From CALXOJ01 sp034120015 (GTDB lineage Bacteria > Spirochaetota > Spirochaetia > JAFGXN01): 64,000 nucleotides of DNA. Positions 18,530 through 26,543 of this stretch are shown one piece after another (position 1 is the stretch's first letter; every line of letters begins with the position of its first letter). The DNA is taken from positions 106,327 to 170,326 of the forward strand of contig JAXEIF010000025.1 of NCBI GenBank assembly GCA_034120015.1, read 5' to 3'. The position numbers and the translations under genes were made by a program. Under the pieces are notes generated by a model. That model saw only the letters and a program-made list of their open reading frames with translations, did not search any database and had not been told where the DNA came from.

Positions 18530-19396
18530 TTAAAATTCGGCCCCAGGCACTTCCAACGCCTTCAAGACTTCCGAACAGATTTCGCGGGAAACCTCTATCG
18601 TTTTATCCATGGAAAGATTGATATAGCCGTGATCGGCACCGGGTACCACATTCAGCCTGACCTGACCGCCGACAGATTTGATTTTTTCGATCAAAATTTC
18701 GGACTGGGAAATCGGAACCATCGTATCGGCATCCCCATGCCAGATTATCATAGGCGGCATCCCGGCGCTGACCCATTCGGTCGGAGACTCCTGCTTTCGA
18801 ATCCGTTTCGAAACAATACCGACAGCCGGCTGATCCTTTTGAAAAGCCACCAGATCGGCAGGGCCGAATTCGTCGACAATCAGACGAATTCCTTCGGGAT
18901 ATCTCAGTCCTTCAAGCATAGCCAAATGGGCTCCGGCCGACTGCCCGTGAATCACAACCCGATTCATATCCAAACGATAGGTTTCGCTTTCACGGCGCAG
19001 ATATTCCATTGCCGCATGAATGTCTTTGGACAGATTCGGGAAAGGCGTTTGCCACACAAACCGGTACCCGACAGAGACAACGACGACTCCGCGTTCCCTC
19101 AACGGTTCAATCAGAGACTCTTCGTATAAACGGATAAAATCTTTTGAACCGACCATCCATGAGCCTCCGTGTATAAAAACATAAACAGGAGCCGGCTGAA
19201 TCGGCATTTTTTCGCAGCCTCCTTCGGGCCAGTAAATATCCAAAGAGCACCGTCTGAAAGCATCGCGATAACGGATATCGGCACTTACCGCACCCGACGG
19301 TGCCGGCAAAGTTTCGACAAATCTTTTGTATTTAACGGTATTGCATGAAATCAATAATAAGAACAGACTCAACAGAAGAAAAAATTTGCTTTTCAT
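18530..19396 (-). CDS. Lipoprotein alpha/beta-hydrolase (esterase family)
   Basis: 288 residues from the ATG at 19396, chosen because GGAGAG precedes it and it opens a lipoprotein signal (MKSKFFLLLSLFLLLISC); the reading frame is open further upstream but without signal. Serine-hydrolase features are all present: oxyanion-hole HGGSW, nucleophile elbow GQSAGAH, acidic residue in HGDADTMVP and histidine in GADHGY. It resembles the HSL/carboxylesterase fold-3 group that acts on short acyl or acetyl esters, possibly on decorated polysaccharides. It is membrane-anchored in the envelope. The substrate is unknown. Confidence 0.85.
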   Translation of the reverse strand: MKSKFFLLLSLFLLLISCNTVKYKRFVETLPAPSGAVSADIRYRDAFRRCSLDIYWPEGGCEKMPIQPAPVYVFIHGGSWMVGSKDFIRLYEESLIEPLRERGVVVVSVGYRFVWQTPFPNLSKDIHAAMEYLRRESETYRLDMNRVVIHGQSAGAHLAMLEGLRYPEGIRLIVDEFGPADLVAFQKDQPAVGIVSKRIRKQESPTEWVSAGMPPMIIWHGDADTMVPISQSEILIEKIKSVGGQVRLNVVPGADHGYINLSMDKTIEVSREICSEVLKALEVPGAEF

Positions 19397-19444
19397 ATAA
19401 TTTCTCTCCGCCTGACGGACGGCACACTCCTTATTCTCAACTAC

Positions 19445-19474
19445 ATTATATCTCTTATTCCGACAGAAGGATAA
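19445..19474 (-). promoter_or_regulatory. Candidate promoter of the lipoprotein esterase
   Basis: -10 TATAAT (19445-19450) and -35 TTATCC (19469-19474) at 18-base spacing, leaving a leader of about 40 bases. The -35 is weak. Confidence 0.4.
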
Positions 19475-19487
19475 TCTTTTTTTAAAA

Positions 19488-19518
19488 AAAAGACACTTCC
19501 GTTTCGGAAGTGTCTTTT
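19488..19518 (-). terminator. Terminator after tRNA-Asn
   Basis: Fourteen-base stem (19488-19501 with 19505-19518, core AGACACTTCCG), three-base loop, followed on the minus strand by a T run. It begins two bases after the 3' end of the tRNA. Confidence 0.9.
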
Positions 19519-19520
19519 CT

Positions 19521-19593
19521 CTCCCCCGGACGGACTTGAACCGCCGACCCAATGGTTAACAGCCATTTGCTCTACCGACTGAGCTACAAGGGA
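19521..19593 (-). tRNA. tRNA-Asn (anticodon GTT)
   Basis: 73-base cloverleaf on the minus strand. The acceptor TCCCTTG pairs with CGGGGGA (two G-U pairs) and the discriminator is G. The D arm is GTAGCTCAGTCGGTAGAGC, the anticodon loop CTGTTAAC carries GTT, and the T arm is GGCGG-TTCAAGT-CCGTC. The 3' CCA is not encoded, so it must be added by CCA transferase. The gene stands alone between its own promoter and terminator. Confidence 0.96.
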
Positions 19594-19603
19594 TTATGGT
19601 CAG

Positions 19604-19632
19604 ATAATAACGTATTCGCAGATTTATGTCAA
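19604..19632 (-). promoter_or_regulatory. tRNA-Asn promoter
   Basis: -35 TTGACA (19627-19632), 17-base spacer, -10 TATTAT (19604-19609). Transcription should begin only a few bases before the mature tRNA 5' end. Its -35 overlaps an in-frame ATG on the opposite strand, which argues against that ATG as the start of the next gene. Confidence 0.8.
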
Positions 19633-19659
19633 GCAGTTATCAAAAAAATTTAACCGCTT

Positions 19660-19689
19660 TTGAAAATTTGCCGATAGAAAAACTAAGAT
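19660..19689 (+). promoter_or_regulatory. Candidate promoter of the GGDEF-like membrane protein
   Basis: -35 TTGAAA (19660-19665), 18-base spacer, -10 TAAGAT (19684-19689), ending 23 bases before the preferred ATG at 19713. Confidence 0.35.
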
Positions 19690-19712
19690 TTCCATTTTAT
19701 CAGAGGATAAAG

Positions 19713-20957
19713 ATGTCACGAAAATTTTTTAAAACGGTAACTGCAATAACGGCTGTATGCTGTCTGTTTTTTGGGGCTGCGGGAGGCTTCCGATTGTACA
19801 AACAGGCTTCGACCCGCAATCATGTTGCAATTCGTCTGTTCGAACGGCTGGACAAAACCTTTATGAATCAGTTAAAAATCAATGATGCTGTTCCCGACGA
19901 ATTAAAAACAATTTTCAGAGAAGAGGTCAGGATTAATCCGGATATTGATTCCGTAACAATCTCAAAAAATAATGAAGAGATTTTTTCGGCACGCAAAACC
20001 GACGCCTCGGGAATCAGAGTCTATAATGAAAATAAAAATTTACTGATAGACAGAAAATCCAAACCGTATGCACTTGACGAAACGGAGATTTACACACTCA
20101 CGATTCGTTTTCGAATTCTCTCCGAGACAGATTTAAATCATACCTTTTTCTGCCTGCTGATGTCGTTTCTGGTTCTCTCGATTATTATTGCCGCCTGTGC
20201 AGTTGTGCCTCTGAGACGGAAAAAATCTCCGGCCGGTCCTCTTTTCGATCAAATTGATATCGAATCACAAAGCAAACCCCATCACCCCTTTCAAAACGCA
20301 GAAGACGAACCATCAGCACAAAATTCCGATGAACCGGATGGAGTCAATTCATTTTTATCGGATATCGATGAATCGGACGACGAAGAAGACGATATTTTGG
20401 ATCTGGACGAGCTGACGGCAGACGATCCCAAAACCGATGAGAACGAAAACGTAAATTACGAACCGAAAGAACCGGTCTCGGAATCAAATACGGTTATCGA
20501 TTTAAATTTCAAGGAAAGCACATTTCAGACAGATGCGGAAGCTTCCGTCGAAAAGGCTGTCGAACGCAACGAAAACTGTGTACTTCTGATAACGGAATTC
20601 CGCGCAATGTCCTATACCCCCAAAGAAGAAATGCTTCAAAACGAATGGTATACACATCTGATCGAAGCGAATGCACTCTGCAAAACAGACCGTAAGAAAA
20701 CGGTGGCAATCCTTCCCCGCTGTACATTAACAGACGGCATTAAGCTGATTCAGGATTTCCGCGAATCCCGATCCGACAGGGAGGACTACATGTGGAACGC
20801 CGGAATGACCGCATTAAACGGCCGGAAGCTGAGATACGAAGATATGTACAACGAAGCCAGCCGCGCTTTAATTAAATCACAGCTGGACAATGACAACACC
20901 GTTGTCTGTTTTAATGCCGATGCGGAAAAATACAACCGCTACAGCAAAATCGATTAA
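19713..20957 (+). CDS. Two-TM membrane protein with degenerate GGDEF-like C-terminus
   Basis: 414 residues from the ATG at 19713, chosen for the upstream AGAGG; the frame is open to an earlier ATG at 19626 that lies in the tRNA promoter and has no ribosome site. A membrane helix near residues 8-28 (TAITAVCCLFFGAAGGF), a periplasmic segment of about 120 residues and a second helix (LLMSFLVLSIIIAACAVVPL) resemble a sensor layout. An acidic linker (DESDDEEDDILDLDELTADD) follows. The last ~150 residues (WNAGMTALNGRKLRYEDMYNEASRAL...NTVVCFN) look like the end of a GGDEF domain, but no GGDEF motif is present, so diguanylate cyclase activity is unlikely. Function unknown. Confidence 0.7.
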   Translation: MSRKFFKTVTAITAVCCLFFGAAGGFRLYKQASTRNHVAIRLFERLDKTFMNQLKINDAVPDELKTIFREEVRINPDIDSVTISKNNEEIFSARKTDASGIRVYNENKNLLIDRKSKPYALDETEIYTLTIRFRILSETDLNHTFFCLLMSFLVLSIIIAACAVVPLRRKKSPAGPLFDQIDIESQSKPHHPFQNAEDEPSAQNSDEPDGVNSFLSDIDESDDEEDDILDLDELTADDPKTDENENVNYEPKEPVSESNTVIDLNFKESTFQTDAEASVEKAVERNENCVLLITEFRAMSYTPKEEMLQNEWYTHLIEANALCKTDRKKTVAILPRCTLTDGIKLIQDFRESRSDREDYMWNAGMTALNGRKLRYEDMYNEASRALIKSQLDNDNTVVCFNADAEKYNRYSKID

Positions 20958-20960
20958 AGT

Positions 20961-21731
20961 CTACCAGCGCTGCCGCACGGGAACACCGGCGGCAGCCAGT
21001 TCCGTTTTAATCTGAGGCACCGTCCAGGTGCCGTAATGCACCATTGAGGCAATCAGTGCCGCATCGGCACGCCCTTCCGTCAGTACTTTCGTTAAATGTT
21101 CCGGTTTTCCCGCTCCCCCGGAAGCCACTACCGGAATTCCGACATTTTCGGCCACCATTCGTGTCAGTCCGGTTTCGTAACCGTCACAGGTTCCGTCGGC
21201 ATCAATCGAATTCAACACCACTTCTCCGGCACCGCGTCGTTCCGCCTCTTGAACCCATTCCAAAACATCCCGTTCGGTCGGCGTCCGTCCGCCGTTAATC
21301 ACAACCCGATAACCGTTCGGCATTGCCGGATCTTTTAACGCATCGACGCCCAAAACAATACACTGACTGCCGAAGCGGGCGGCACCTTCTTCGATCATTT
21401 TCGGATTCTTTACCGCCTGCGAGTTGAGGCTCACTTTTTCCGCACCCGCATCGATAACACGGCAAATATCATCGAGACAGCCGAGACCGCCTCCGACACA
21501 AAAGGGAATGAAAATTTTTTCGGCAACTTTTTTTACGACATCAATCATAATGCCGCGTTTTTCGGCCGATGCCGTGATATCGTAAAAAACCAGTTCGTCG
21601 ACACCCTGCCGATAGTATTCGGCTGCCATTTCGACAGGATCACCGATATCTTTATTCCCCTGAAAGCGGATGCCCTTCGTTGTTTTACCGTCCCGAACAT
21701 CAAGACAAATCACAATTCTCTTCTGAAACAC
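20961..21731 (-). CDS. hisF: Imidazole glycerol phosphate synthase, cyclase subunit HisF
   Basis: 256 residues from a GTG at 21731, which follows AGAGGGGGC and gives the expected N-terminus (VFQKRIVICLDVRDGK); the frame is open further upstream within hisH. It is a TIM barrel with the catalytic Asp in ICLDV and the second in LGVDALK. GDPVEMA, DELVFYDITAS, CVGGGLG and VASGGAGKPEHL are typical HisF loops. It closes the imidazole ring with ammonia from HisH, yielding IGP and AICAR. It lies 14 bases after hisH. No other his genes are in the window. Confidence 0.93.
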   Translation of the reverse strand: MFQKRIVICLDVRDGKTTKGIRFQGNKDIGDPVEMAAEYYRQGVDELVFYDITASAEKRGIMIDVVKKVAEKIFIPFCVGGGLGCLDDICRVIDAGAEKVSLNSQAVKNPKMIEEGAARFGSQCIVLGVDALKDPAMPNGYRVVINGGRTPTERDVLEWVQEAERRGAGEVVLNSIDADGTCDGYETGLTRMVAENVGIPVVASGGAGKPEHLTKVLTEGRADAALIASMVHYGTWTVPQIKTELAAAGVPVRQRW

Positions 21732-21745
21732 GACAGCCCCCTCTT

Positions 21746-22351
21746 TTACATTTTCAGAAAATTGTCCAGAAGCCGCAAACCGTAACGGCCCGATTTTTCG
21801 GGATGAAACTGTACCGAAAACAGAGAATCCCGCTGTACTGCCGATGCAAACCGGCAAATATAATCGGTCGTTCCGATTATCATACCGGGGTCATCGGGAA
21901 CCGCATAGTAAGAATGCACAAAATAAAAGCCGGCATCGGAGGGAATATCGCGAAACAGAGGCGATTCGCCTTCCCGCTCGACCGTATTCCACCCGATTTG
22001 CGGCACCTTCAACCCGGTTCCGCCGGCAAAACGTTTTACCTCGCCGGGTATCAACCCCAAACAGGCGGTGTTACTCTCTTCGCTTTGTCCGAAAATAATC
22101 TGATGTCCGAGGCAGATCCCGAGCATTTCTTTTCCGGATTTGACCCAATCGGACAGAAAATGATCCCATCCGGCACCACGGAGAACCTGCATGGCACTTC
22201 CGGCCTCTCCGACCCCGGGAAAAATCAGCTTTCCGCACCCTTTCAGTCCGTCAGGTTCCGTCGAAACCACAAAATCGACATTCAGAAAAGAAAGCGCCGA
22301 TTTAACGCTGGTTAAATTTCCGGCATGGTAATCTACAACTCCGACAAGCAT
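21746..22351 (-). CDS. hisH: Imidazole glycerol phosphate synthase, glutaminase subunit HisH
   Basis: 201 residues. A class I glutamine amidotransferase: the nucleophile Cys is in LGICLGHQ and the His-Glu pair in QFHPEKSG near the C-terminus; the N-terminus VGVVDYHAGNLTSVKSAL is typical of HisH. It supplies ammonia to HisF. GGAGG precedes the ATG and a promoter lies just upstream, so hisH-hisF is its own two-gene unit. Confidence 0.94.
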   Translation of the reverse strand: MLVGVVDYHAGNLTSVKSALSFLNVDFVVSTEPDGLKGCGKLIFPGVGEAGSAMQVLRGAGWDHFLSDWVKSGKEMLGICLGHQIIFGQSEESNTACLGLIPGEVKRFAGGTGLKVPQIGWNTVEREGESPLFRDIPSDAGFYFVHSYYAVPDDPGMIIGTTDYICRFASAVQRDSLFSVQFHPEKSGRYGLRLLDNFLKM

Positions 22352-22377
22352 AATTCCTCCGTTTCTTTCCGTTCTTC

Positions 22378-22405
22378 ATTATACACAAAAAAAAAGAAGA
22401 ATCAA
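22378..22405 (-). promoter_or_regulatory. hisHF promoter
   Basis: -35 TTGATT (22400-22405), 16-base spacer rich in T, -10 TATAAT (22378-22383), about 26 bases before the hisH ATG. Confidence 0.6.
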
Positions 22406-22418
22406 TGAAACGACGTTG

Positions 22419-23267
22419 CTACATTTGGCCTTTAAACTGAACAATAATCGATATTAAAACCGTCGACAGTGTTCCCATATCGAGATTAAGAGATGAAATT
22501 AAAACTTTGTTTTCTTCGTTGGTGAACTTCATTTCGCGGGAAGCCGTCCGTCCGGCATTCCCCGCATACGAAATCAGGTAATTCGAAACTACACCTTTCA
22601 GCAAACCGCGAAACAACCGGGCCGAACGGGCATCGGCAAAATCGATACTGCACCGGATTCCGTAAGTCTCTTCATCCAGGCGGTTTCCGTTTAATGTTAC
22701 CGACTGAATCGGAAGCTTTACGGCACTTCCGCCGGAATCGCCCAAGCCGGCGATTTTATTAAAGTCGGAAATCAATGCCGCGAAATCATCGTTCAGATTG
22801 ACCGCATCTACCGTGATTCCCTGCTGAAGCGCTTCGCCGGGAGAGATATCAATCACCAGCAAATACGGTTTTACAATCCTCAAAGAGGTTGTCCCGTCTT
22901 CCGTTTTAAAGTGACCGGGAGCAACCTCTGTCAGCTGCTTTTGTTTACGAAAACTGCTTTCCAAAATAGAAGACGGAAAAGCCCCGGACAACGCAATGGT
23001 TACAGCCATAGAACCGTCTCCCGGATCGGCAATCCCCAGCAGAACATGCCTGACCATTCCTAGCAGCATTGAAATCCGTTTATCGGTCAGATTAATGCGA
23101 CGGACGACCTGTCCGATAAGCGTCTGATTCTCTTTGGCATTGAACGAAAAAAGAATGTGCGCGTTTGCCGGAATATATTCGATTAACTCTTTCTGACTGT
23201 TGGGCGGCACGGTTGCACATCCCGCAAAGAGAAAAATCAGCAATAAACCGGCAAGGCGCTTCTTCAT
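22419..23267 (-). CDS. Envelope lipoprotein of unknown function, downstream of ileS
   Basis: 282 residues. The lipoprotein signal ends in LFAGC (Cys at about residue 17). The rest is soluble with mixed helix and strand and no enzymatic motif. It ends six bases upstream of the ileS stop side, i.e. starts six bases after ileS, so the two are probably co-transcribed. From memory, T. pallidum has lipoprotein genes (TP0451/TP0453) beside ileS, one of them an outer-membrane-associated amphipathic protein; this could be a relative, but only the position supports that. Confidence 0.72.
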   Translation of the reverse strand: MKKRLAGLLLIFLFAGCATVPPNSQKELIEYIPANAHILFSFNAKENQTLIGQVVRRINLTDKRISMLLGMVRHVLLGIADPGDGSMAVTIALSGAFPSSILESSFRKQKQLTEVAPGHFKTEDGTTSLRIVKPYLLVIDISPGEALQQGITVDAVNLNDDFAALISDFNKIAGLGDSGGSAVKLPIQSVTLNGNRLDEETYGIRCSIDFADARSARLFRGLLKGVVSNYLISYAGNAGRTASREMKFTNEENKVLISSLNLDMGTLSTVLISIIVQFKGQM

Positions 23268-23273
23268 CCGTTT

Positions 23274-26200
23274 TTAAACTTTTTCCAGTCTGAATATACA
23301 CCGGGTTTCACCGACGGGTACTTTATCCCCCGTCAGACCGTCCTCGAACGCGATTGAAACCGTCAGAGTCTCTTCCATCACCTTTTCTTCAAAAGCATTA
23401 ACGGCAGCCGCTATCTCTTCGGAACCGTTCCAGAAAATCCGAATCCGGTCCGAAACTTCGAAACCGTTTTCTTTCCGCAGATTCTGAACGGCACGAATGA
23501 AATCACGCGCCAATCCTTCGTTTTTCAGATCTTCGGTAATTTCCGTATCAAACGCGATGGTCAGAGCTCCTTCGTTGAGAATCCGCAAATTTTCTTTTTC
23601 GGTACGCTGCACGACAATCGAGTCGGCATTAATGTCGAGCGGGCCGAAACCGTCGACATCGATCGACAGCACCGCACCGTCCAACAGCGACTGAATTTCC
23701 GCTCCCGTCAGCCGGGCAATCTGATCGGCGGCCGCTTTCATCGATTTTCCCAGACGGGCACCGAGTGTTTTAAAGTTGGCTTTTGCCGCGTATTCGACCA
23801 GATCTTCTTCGTTTTCTCGGAAAAGCACCGCTTTGACGTTCAACTCTTCTTTGATAAAATCTTCCATTTGCCGTAAAATATTCCGCTGTTCCCGGTCACG
23901 GGTCACAATGTGCATTTCTTTCAACGGCAGACGGGTTTTCAAAGAATAAGCAGCGCGAAGAGAGCGTCCCATGGTGACAGCCTTCTGCGTGATGTCCATT
24001 TTCTGCTCCAGGGCAAAATCGCGCCGGGCTTCATCCGGTTCGGGATAATCGCACAAATGCACACTGGCCGGCATGTCATCTTTACGCAGATTACGGTAAA
24101 TCTCTTCGGTAACAAACGGAATAAACGGTGCGGCAATCTGAACCAGCTTCATCAAAACGGTGTAAAGCGTATCGTACGCCTGATTCTTGTCGCGGTCGTT
24201 TTCGCTCTTCCAGAAGCGGCGGCGGCTGCGGCGGATATACCAGTTGTTCAGGAGATCGAGAAACTTCAGAATCGGATCACACGCCCTGCTCAGCTCGTAT
24301 TTTTCCATATTGGAAATTACCGCCGCATTCATCCGTTCCGCTTCCGACAAAATCCAGCGGTCCAGCGGATTATCGGGAGTGTAATCGATTATCCTCGGAT
24401 CGGCATTATCGATATTGGCATACGTTACGAAAAAGCTGTATGCGTTCCAAAGCGGCAGAATGACATTGCGTAACACTTCGCAAACACCGTCTTTGGAGAA
24501 CTTAAGATTTTCGGCACGGACGACCGGTGAACTCATCAGATAAAAACGCAACGCATCGGCACCGTAACTGCCGACCACTTCCATCGGATCGGGATAATTC
24601 TTCTTGCGCTTCGACATCTTCATACCGTCTTCCGCCAAAATCAAACCGTTGACGATGACGTTACGGTACGGACTTTTGTCGAACAGCAGTGTGCCCAAAA
24701 CCATCAGCGTGTAAAACCAGCCGCGGGTCTGATCAAGCCCTTCCGCAATGAAATCGGCCGGGAAAAATTCGTTCTCTTTTCCGGCTTTTGCGAACGGATA
24801 GTGATGCTGGGCGTACGGCATCGAACCGGATTCGAACCAGCAGTCGAGAACTTCGGGAGTCCGGCGGTAAGTTTTGCCGTTTTTACGGATGATGATTTTA
24901 TCGATCACGTGTTTGTGCAAATCGTCGACTTTTTCGCCGGAAAGTTCTTCCAGCTCCGCAATCGAACCGACACAGATACGGTCTTCGGGATCCGCCTCGT
25001 TAATCCAAACGGGAATACAGGAGCCCCAAAAACGGTTACGGGAAATGTTCCAGTCGATAGCCTCTTTCAACCAGTTGCCGAACCGTTTGCTGCCGACATA
25101 ATCGGGAATCCAGCGCACCGTGTCGTTATTGGCCGAAAAACGGTCGCGGACATCTTCAATCCGGACGTACCAGGCTTCGATAGCGCGGTAAATCAGCGGC
25201 GTATCGGTTCGGTCACAGAACGGGTAACTGTGGGTAATCGTTTCCTGTTTAATCAGTTTTCGTTCCTCTTTCAGGCGGCGGATAATGGCCTTATCGGCAT
25301 CTTTACAGAAGAGTCCTTCGTATTCGGGCACCCGTGCGGTAAAACGGCAGGAATCGTCGAGCGGATCGACAATGCCGATGCCGGCGGCACGGCAAACGCG
25401 GAAGTCGTCTTCTCCGTAAGCCGGAGCAATATGAACGATTCCGGTACCGTCCTCGGTCGTCACATAACCGTCCTGTAAAATCACAAAGGCATTCTCGGTT
25501 TCCGCAAAATACGGAAACAGCGGCTCATAACGCAATCCCGTCAGCTCACCGCCTTTGAAGGCCGCCAAAACGCGGTATTCGTCTTCACCGCGGTAATAAG
25601 CCGCCAACCGGGATTTCGCCATCAGGTAAACTTCGCCGTTATCGGCATCCTCCACCGCGACATAATCGATATCGGGACCGACACACAACGCCAGGTTTTC
25701 CGGCAGCGTCCACGGGGTGGTGGTCCAAAGCAGGGCGTAAACCGCCTTGGAAGCATCGATTCCGGGAACGGCACCGACGATCCGCGCTTTGACCGTTACG
25801 GCCGGATCCTGTACGGTTTTGTAGTTGCTGCCGGCCTCGAAATTGGAAAGCGGCGTGGTCAGTTTCCAGCTGTACGGCATAATCCGGTACGATTTGTAAA
25901 TCCGCCCCTGATTATACAGCTGCTTAAAGACCCACCAGACCGACTCCATAAAATCACGGTCCATCGTTTTGTAACCATTCTTAAAGTCGACCCAACGCCC
26001 CATGCGGGTGACCGTCTTTTCCCACTCGTCGACATAAGTCGATACCATCGAACGGCATTGGGCATTGAATTTATCGATTCCCGCTTCGACAATCGCAGCG
26101 GTTCCTTTCAGATCCAAAGCTTCCTGAGCAAGAGCTTCAATCGGCAATCCGTGACAGTCCCAACCGAAAACACGCTCGACATATTTTCCCCTCATGGTCT

Positions 26201-26414
26201 GAAAACGGGGAACCACATCCTTAATCGTGCCGGCAAGCAAATGTCCGTAATGAGGTTTCCCGGTCGCAAACGGAGGACCGTCATAAAAAATAAATTTCGG
26301 AGCTTCCGCACGATTTTCCAGAGATGCTTTAAAAACTGAATTCTCTTCCCAAAATTTCAGAACAGCTTCTTCCATTTTGGGAAAACTGACTTTCGAATCG
26401 ACCGGTTTATACAA
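23274..26414 (-). CDS. ileS: Isoleucyl-tRNA synthetase, type 2 (eukaryote-like)
   Basis: 1046 residues from a TTG at 26414, preferred over the in-frame TTG at 26432 because GGGGAGGA lies between them at good spacing. The class I HIGH motif appears as PHYGHL (GPPFATGKPHYGHLLAG) and KMSKS as KMSKRKKNYPDP. Both are diagnostic of the eukaryote-like type 2 IleS, a group generally insensitive to mupirocin. The editing domain (CP1) lies around residues 190-400 (WTTTPWTLPENLAL). The C-terminal zinc finger of type 1 IleS is absent, as expected. No T-box leader is seen. Confidence 0.96.
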   Translation of the reverse strand: MYKPVDSKVSFPKMEEAVLKFWEENSVFKASLENRAEAPKFIFYDGPPFATGKPHYGHLLAGTIKDVVPRFQTMRGKYVERVFGWDCHGLPIEALAQEALDLKGTAAIVEAGIDKFNAQCRSMVSTYVDEWEKTVTRMGRWVDFKNGYKTMDRDFMESVWWVFKQLYNQGRIYKSYRIMPYSWKLTTPLSNFEAGSNYKTVQDPAVTVKARIVGAVPGIDASKAVYALLWTTTPWTLPENLALCVGPDIDYVAVEDADNGEVYLMAKSRLAAYYRGEDEYRVLAAFKGGELTGLRYEPLFPYFAETENAFVILQDGYVTTEDGTGIVHIAPAYGEDDFRVCRAAGIGIVDPLDDSCRFTARVPEYEGLFCKDADKAIIRRLKEERKLIKQETITHSYPFCDRTDTPLIYRAIEAWYVRIEDVRDRFSANNDTVRWIPDYVGSKRFGNWLKEAIDWNISRNRFWGSCIPVWINEADPEDRICVGSIAELEELSGEKVDDLHKHVIDKIIIRKNGKTYRRTPEVLDCWFESGSMPYAQHHYPFAKAGKENEFFPADFIAEGLDQTRGWFYTLMVLGTLLFDKSPYRNVIVNGLILAEDGMKMSKRKKNYPDPMEVVGSYGADALRFYLMSSPVVRAENLKFSKDGVCEVLRNVILPLWNAYSFFVTYANIDNADPRIIDYTPDNPLDRWILSEAERMNAAVISNMEKYELSRACDPILKFLDLLNNWYIRRSRRRFWKSENDRDKNQAYDTLYTVLMKLVQIAAPFIPFVTEEIYRNLRKDDMPASVHLCDYPEPDEARRDFALEQKMDITQKAVTMGRSLRAAYSLKTRLPLKEMHIVTRDREQRNILRQMEDFIKEELNVKAVLFRENEEDLVEYAAKANFKTLGARLGKSMKAAADQIARLTGAEIQSLLDGAVLSIDVDGFGPLDINADSIVVQRTEKENLRILNEGALTIAFDTEITEDLKNEGLARDFIRAVQNLRKENGFEVSDRIRIFWNGSEEIAAAVNAFEEKVMEETLTVSIAFEDGLTGDKVPVGETRCIFRLEKV

Positions 26415-26436
26415 AATTCCTCCCCGGGACAAAAAA

Positions 26437-26475
26437 TACCCTATTTTACCTGTAAATAATACGGCAAATAGGGTA
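26437..26475 (-). repeat. Inverted repeat straddling the ileS -10 element
   Basis: Perfect ten-base arms TACCCTATTT (26437-26446) and AAATAGGGTA (26466-26475), 19 bases apart. One arm lies in the promoter spacer and the other in the start of the leader. It could be a repressor operator or form a stem when both arms are transcribed from an upstream start. Confidence 0.6.
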
Positions 26476-26484
26476 AAATTTCAA
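26456..26484 (-). promoter_or_regulatory. ileS promoter
   Basis: -35 TTGAAA (26479-26484), 17-base spacer, -10 TATTAT (26456-26461), leaving a leader of about 35 bases before the TTG start. Confidence 0.75.
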
Positions 26485-26543
26485 TAGGAAAGCTCTTTCA
26501 AATAAGGAATTTCAAAAACGCCGTTGTCCGCGATCGTCGGGAA

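Noticed and set aside
19397..19552. N-terminal extension of the esterase
   Set aside because: It would run through the tRNA 3' end and terminator and bury the lipoprotein signal; the ATG at 19396 has a ribosome site.
26415..26543. T-box leader for ileS
   Set aside because: The leader is only about 35 bases, with no specifier loop or conserved T-box sequence.
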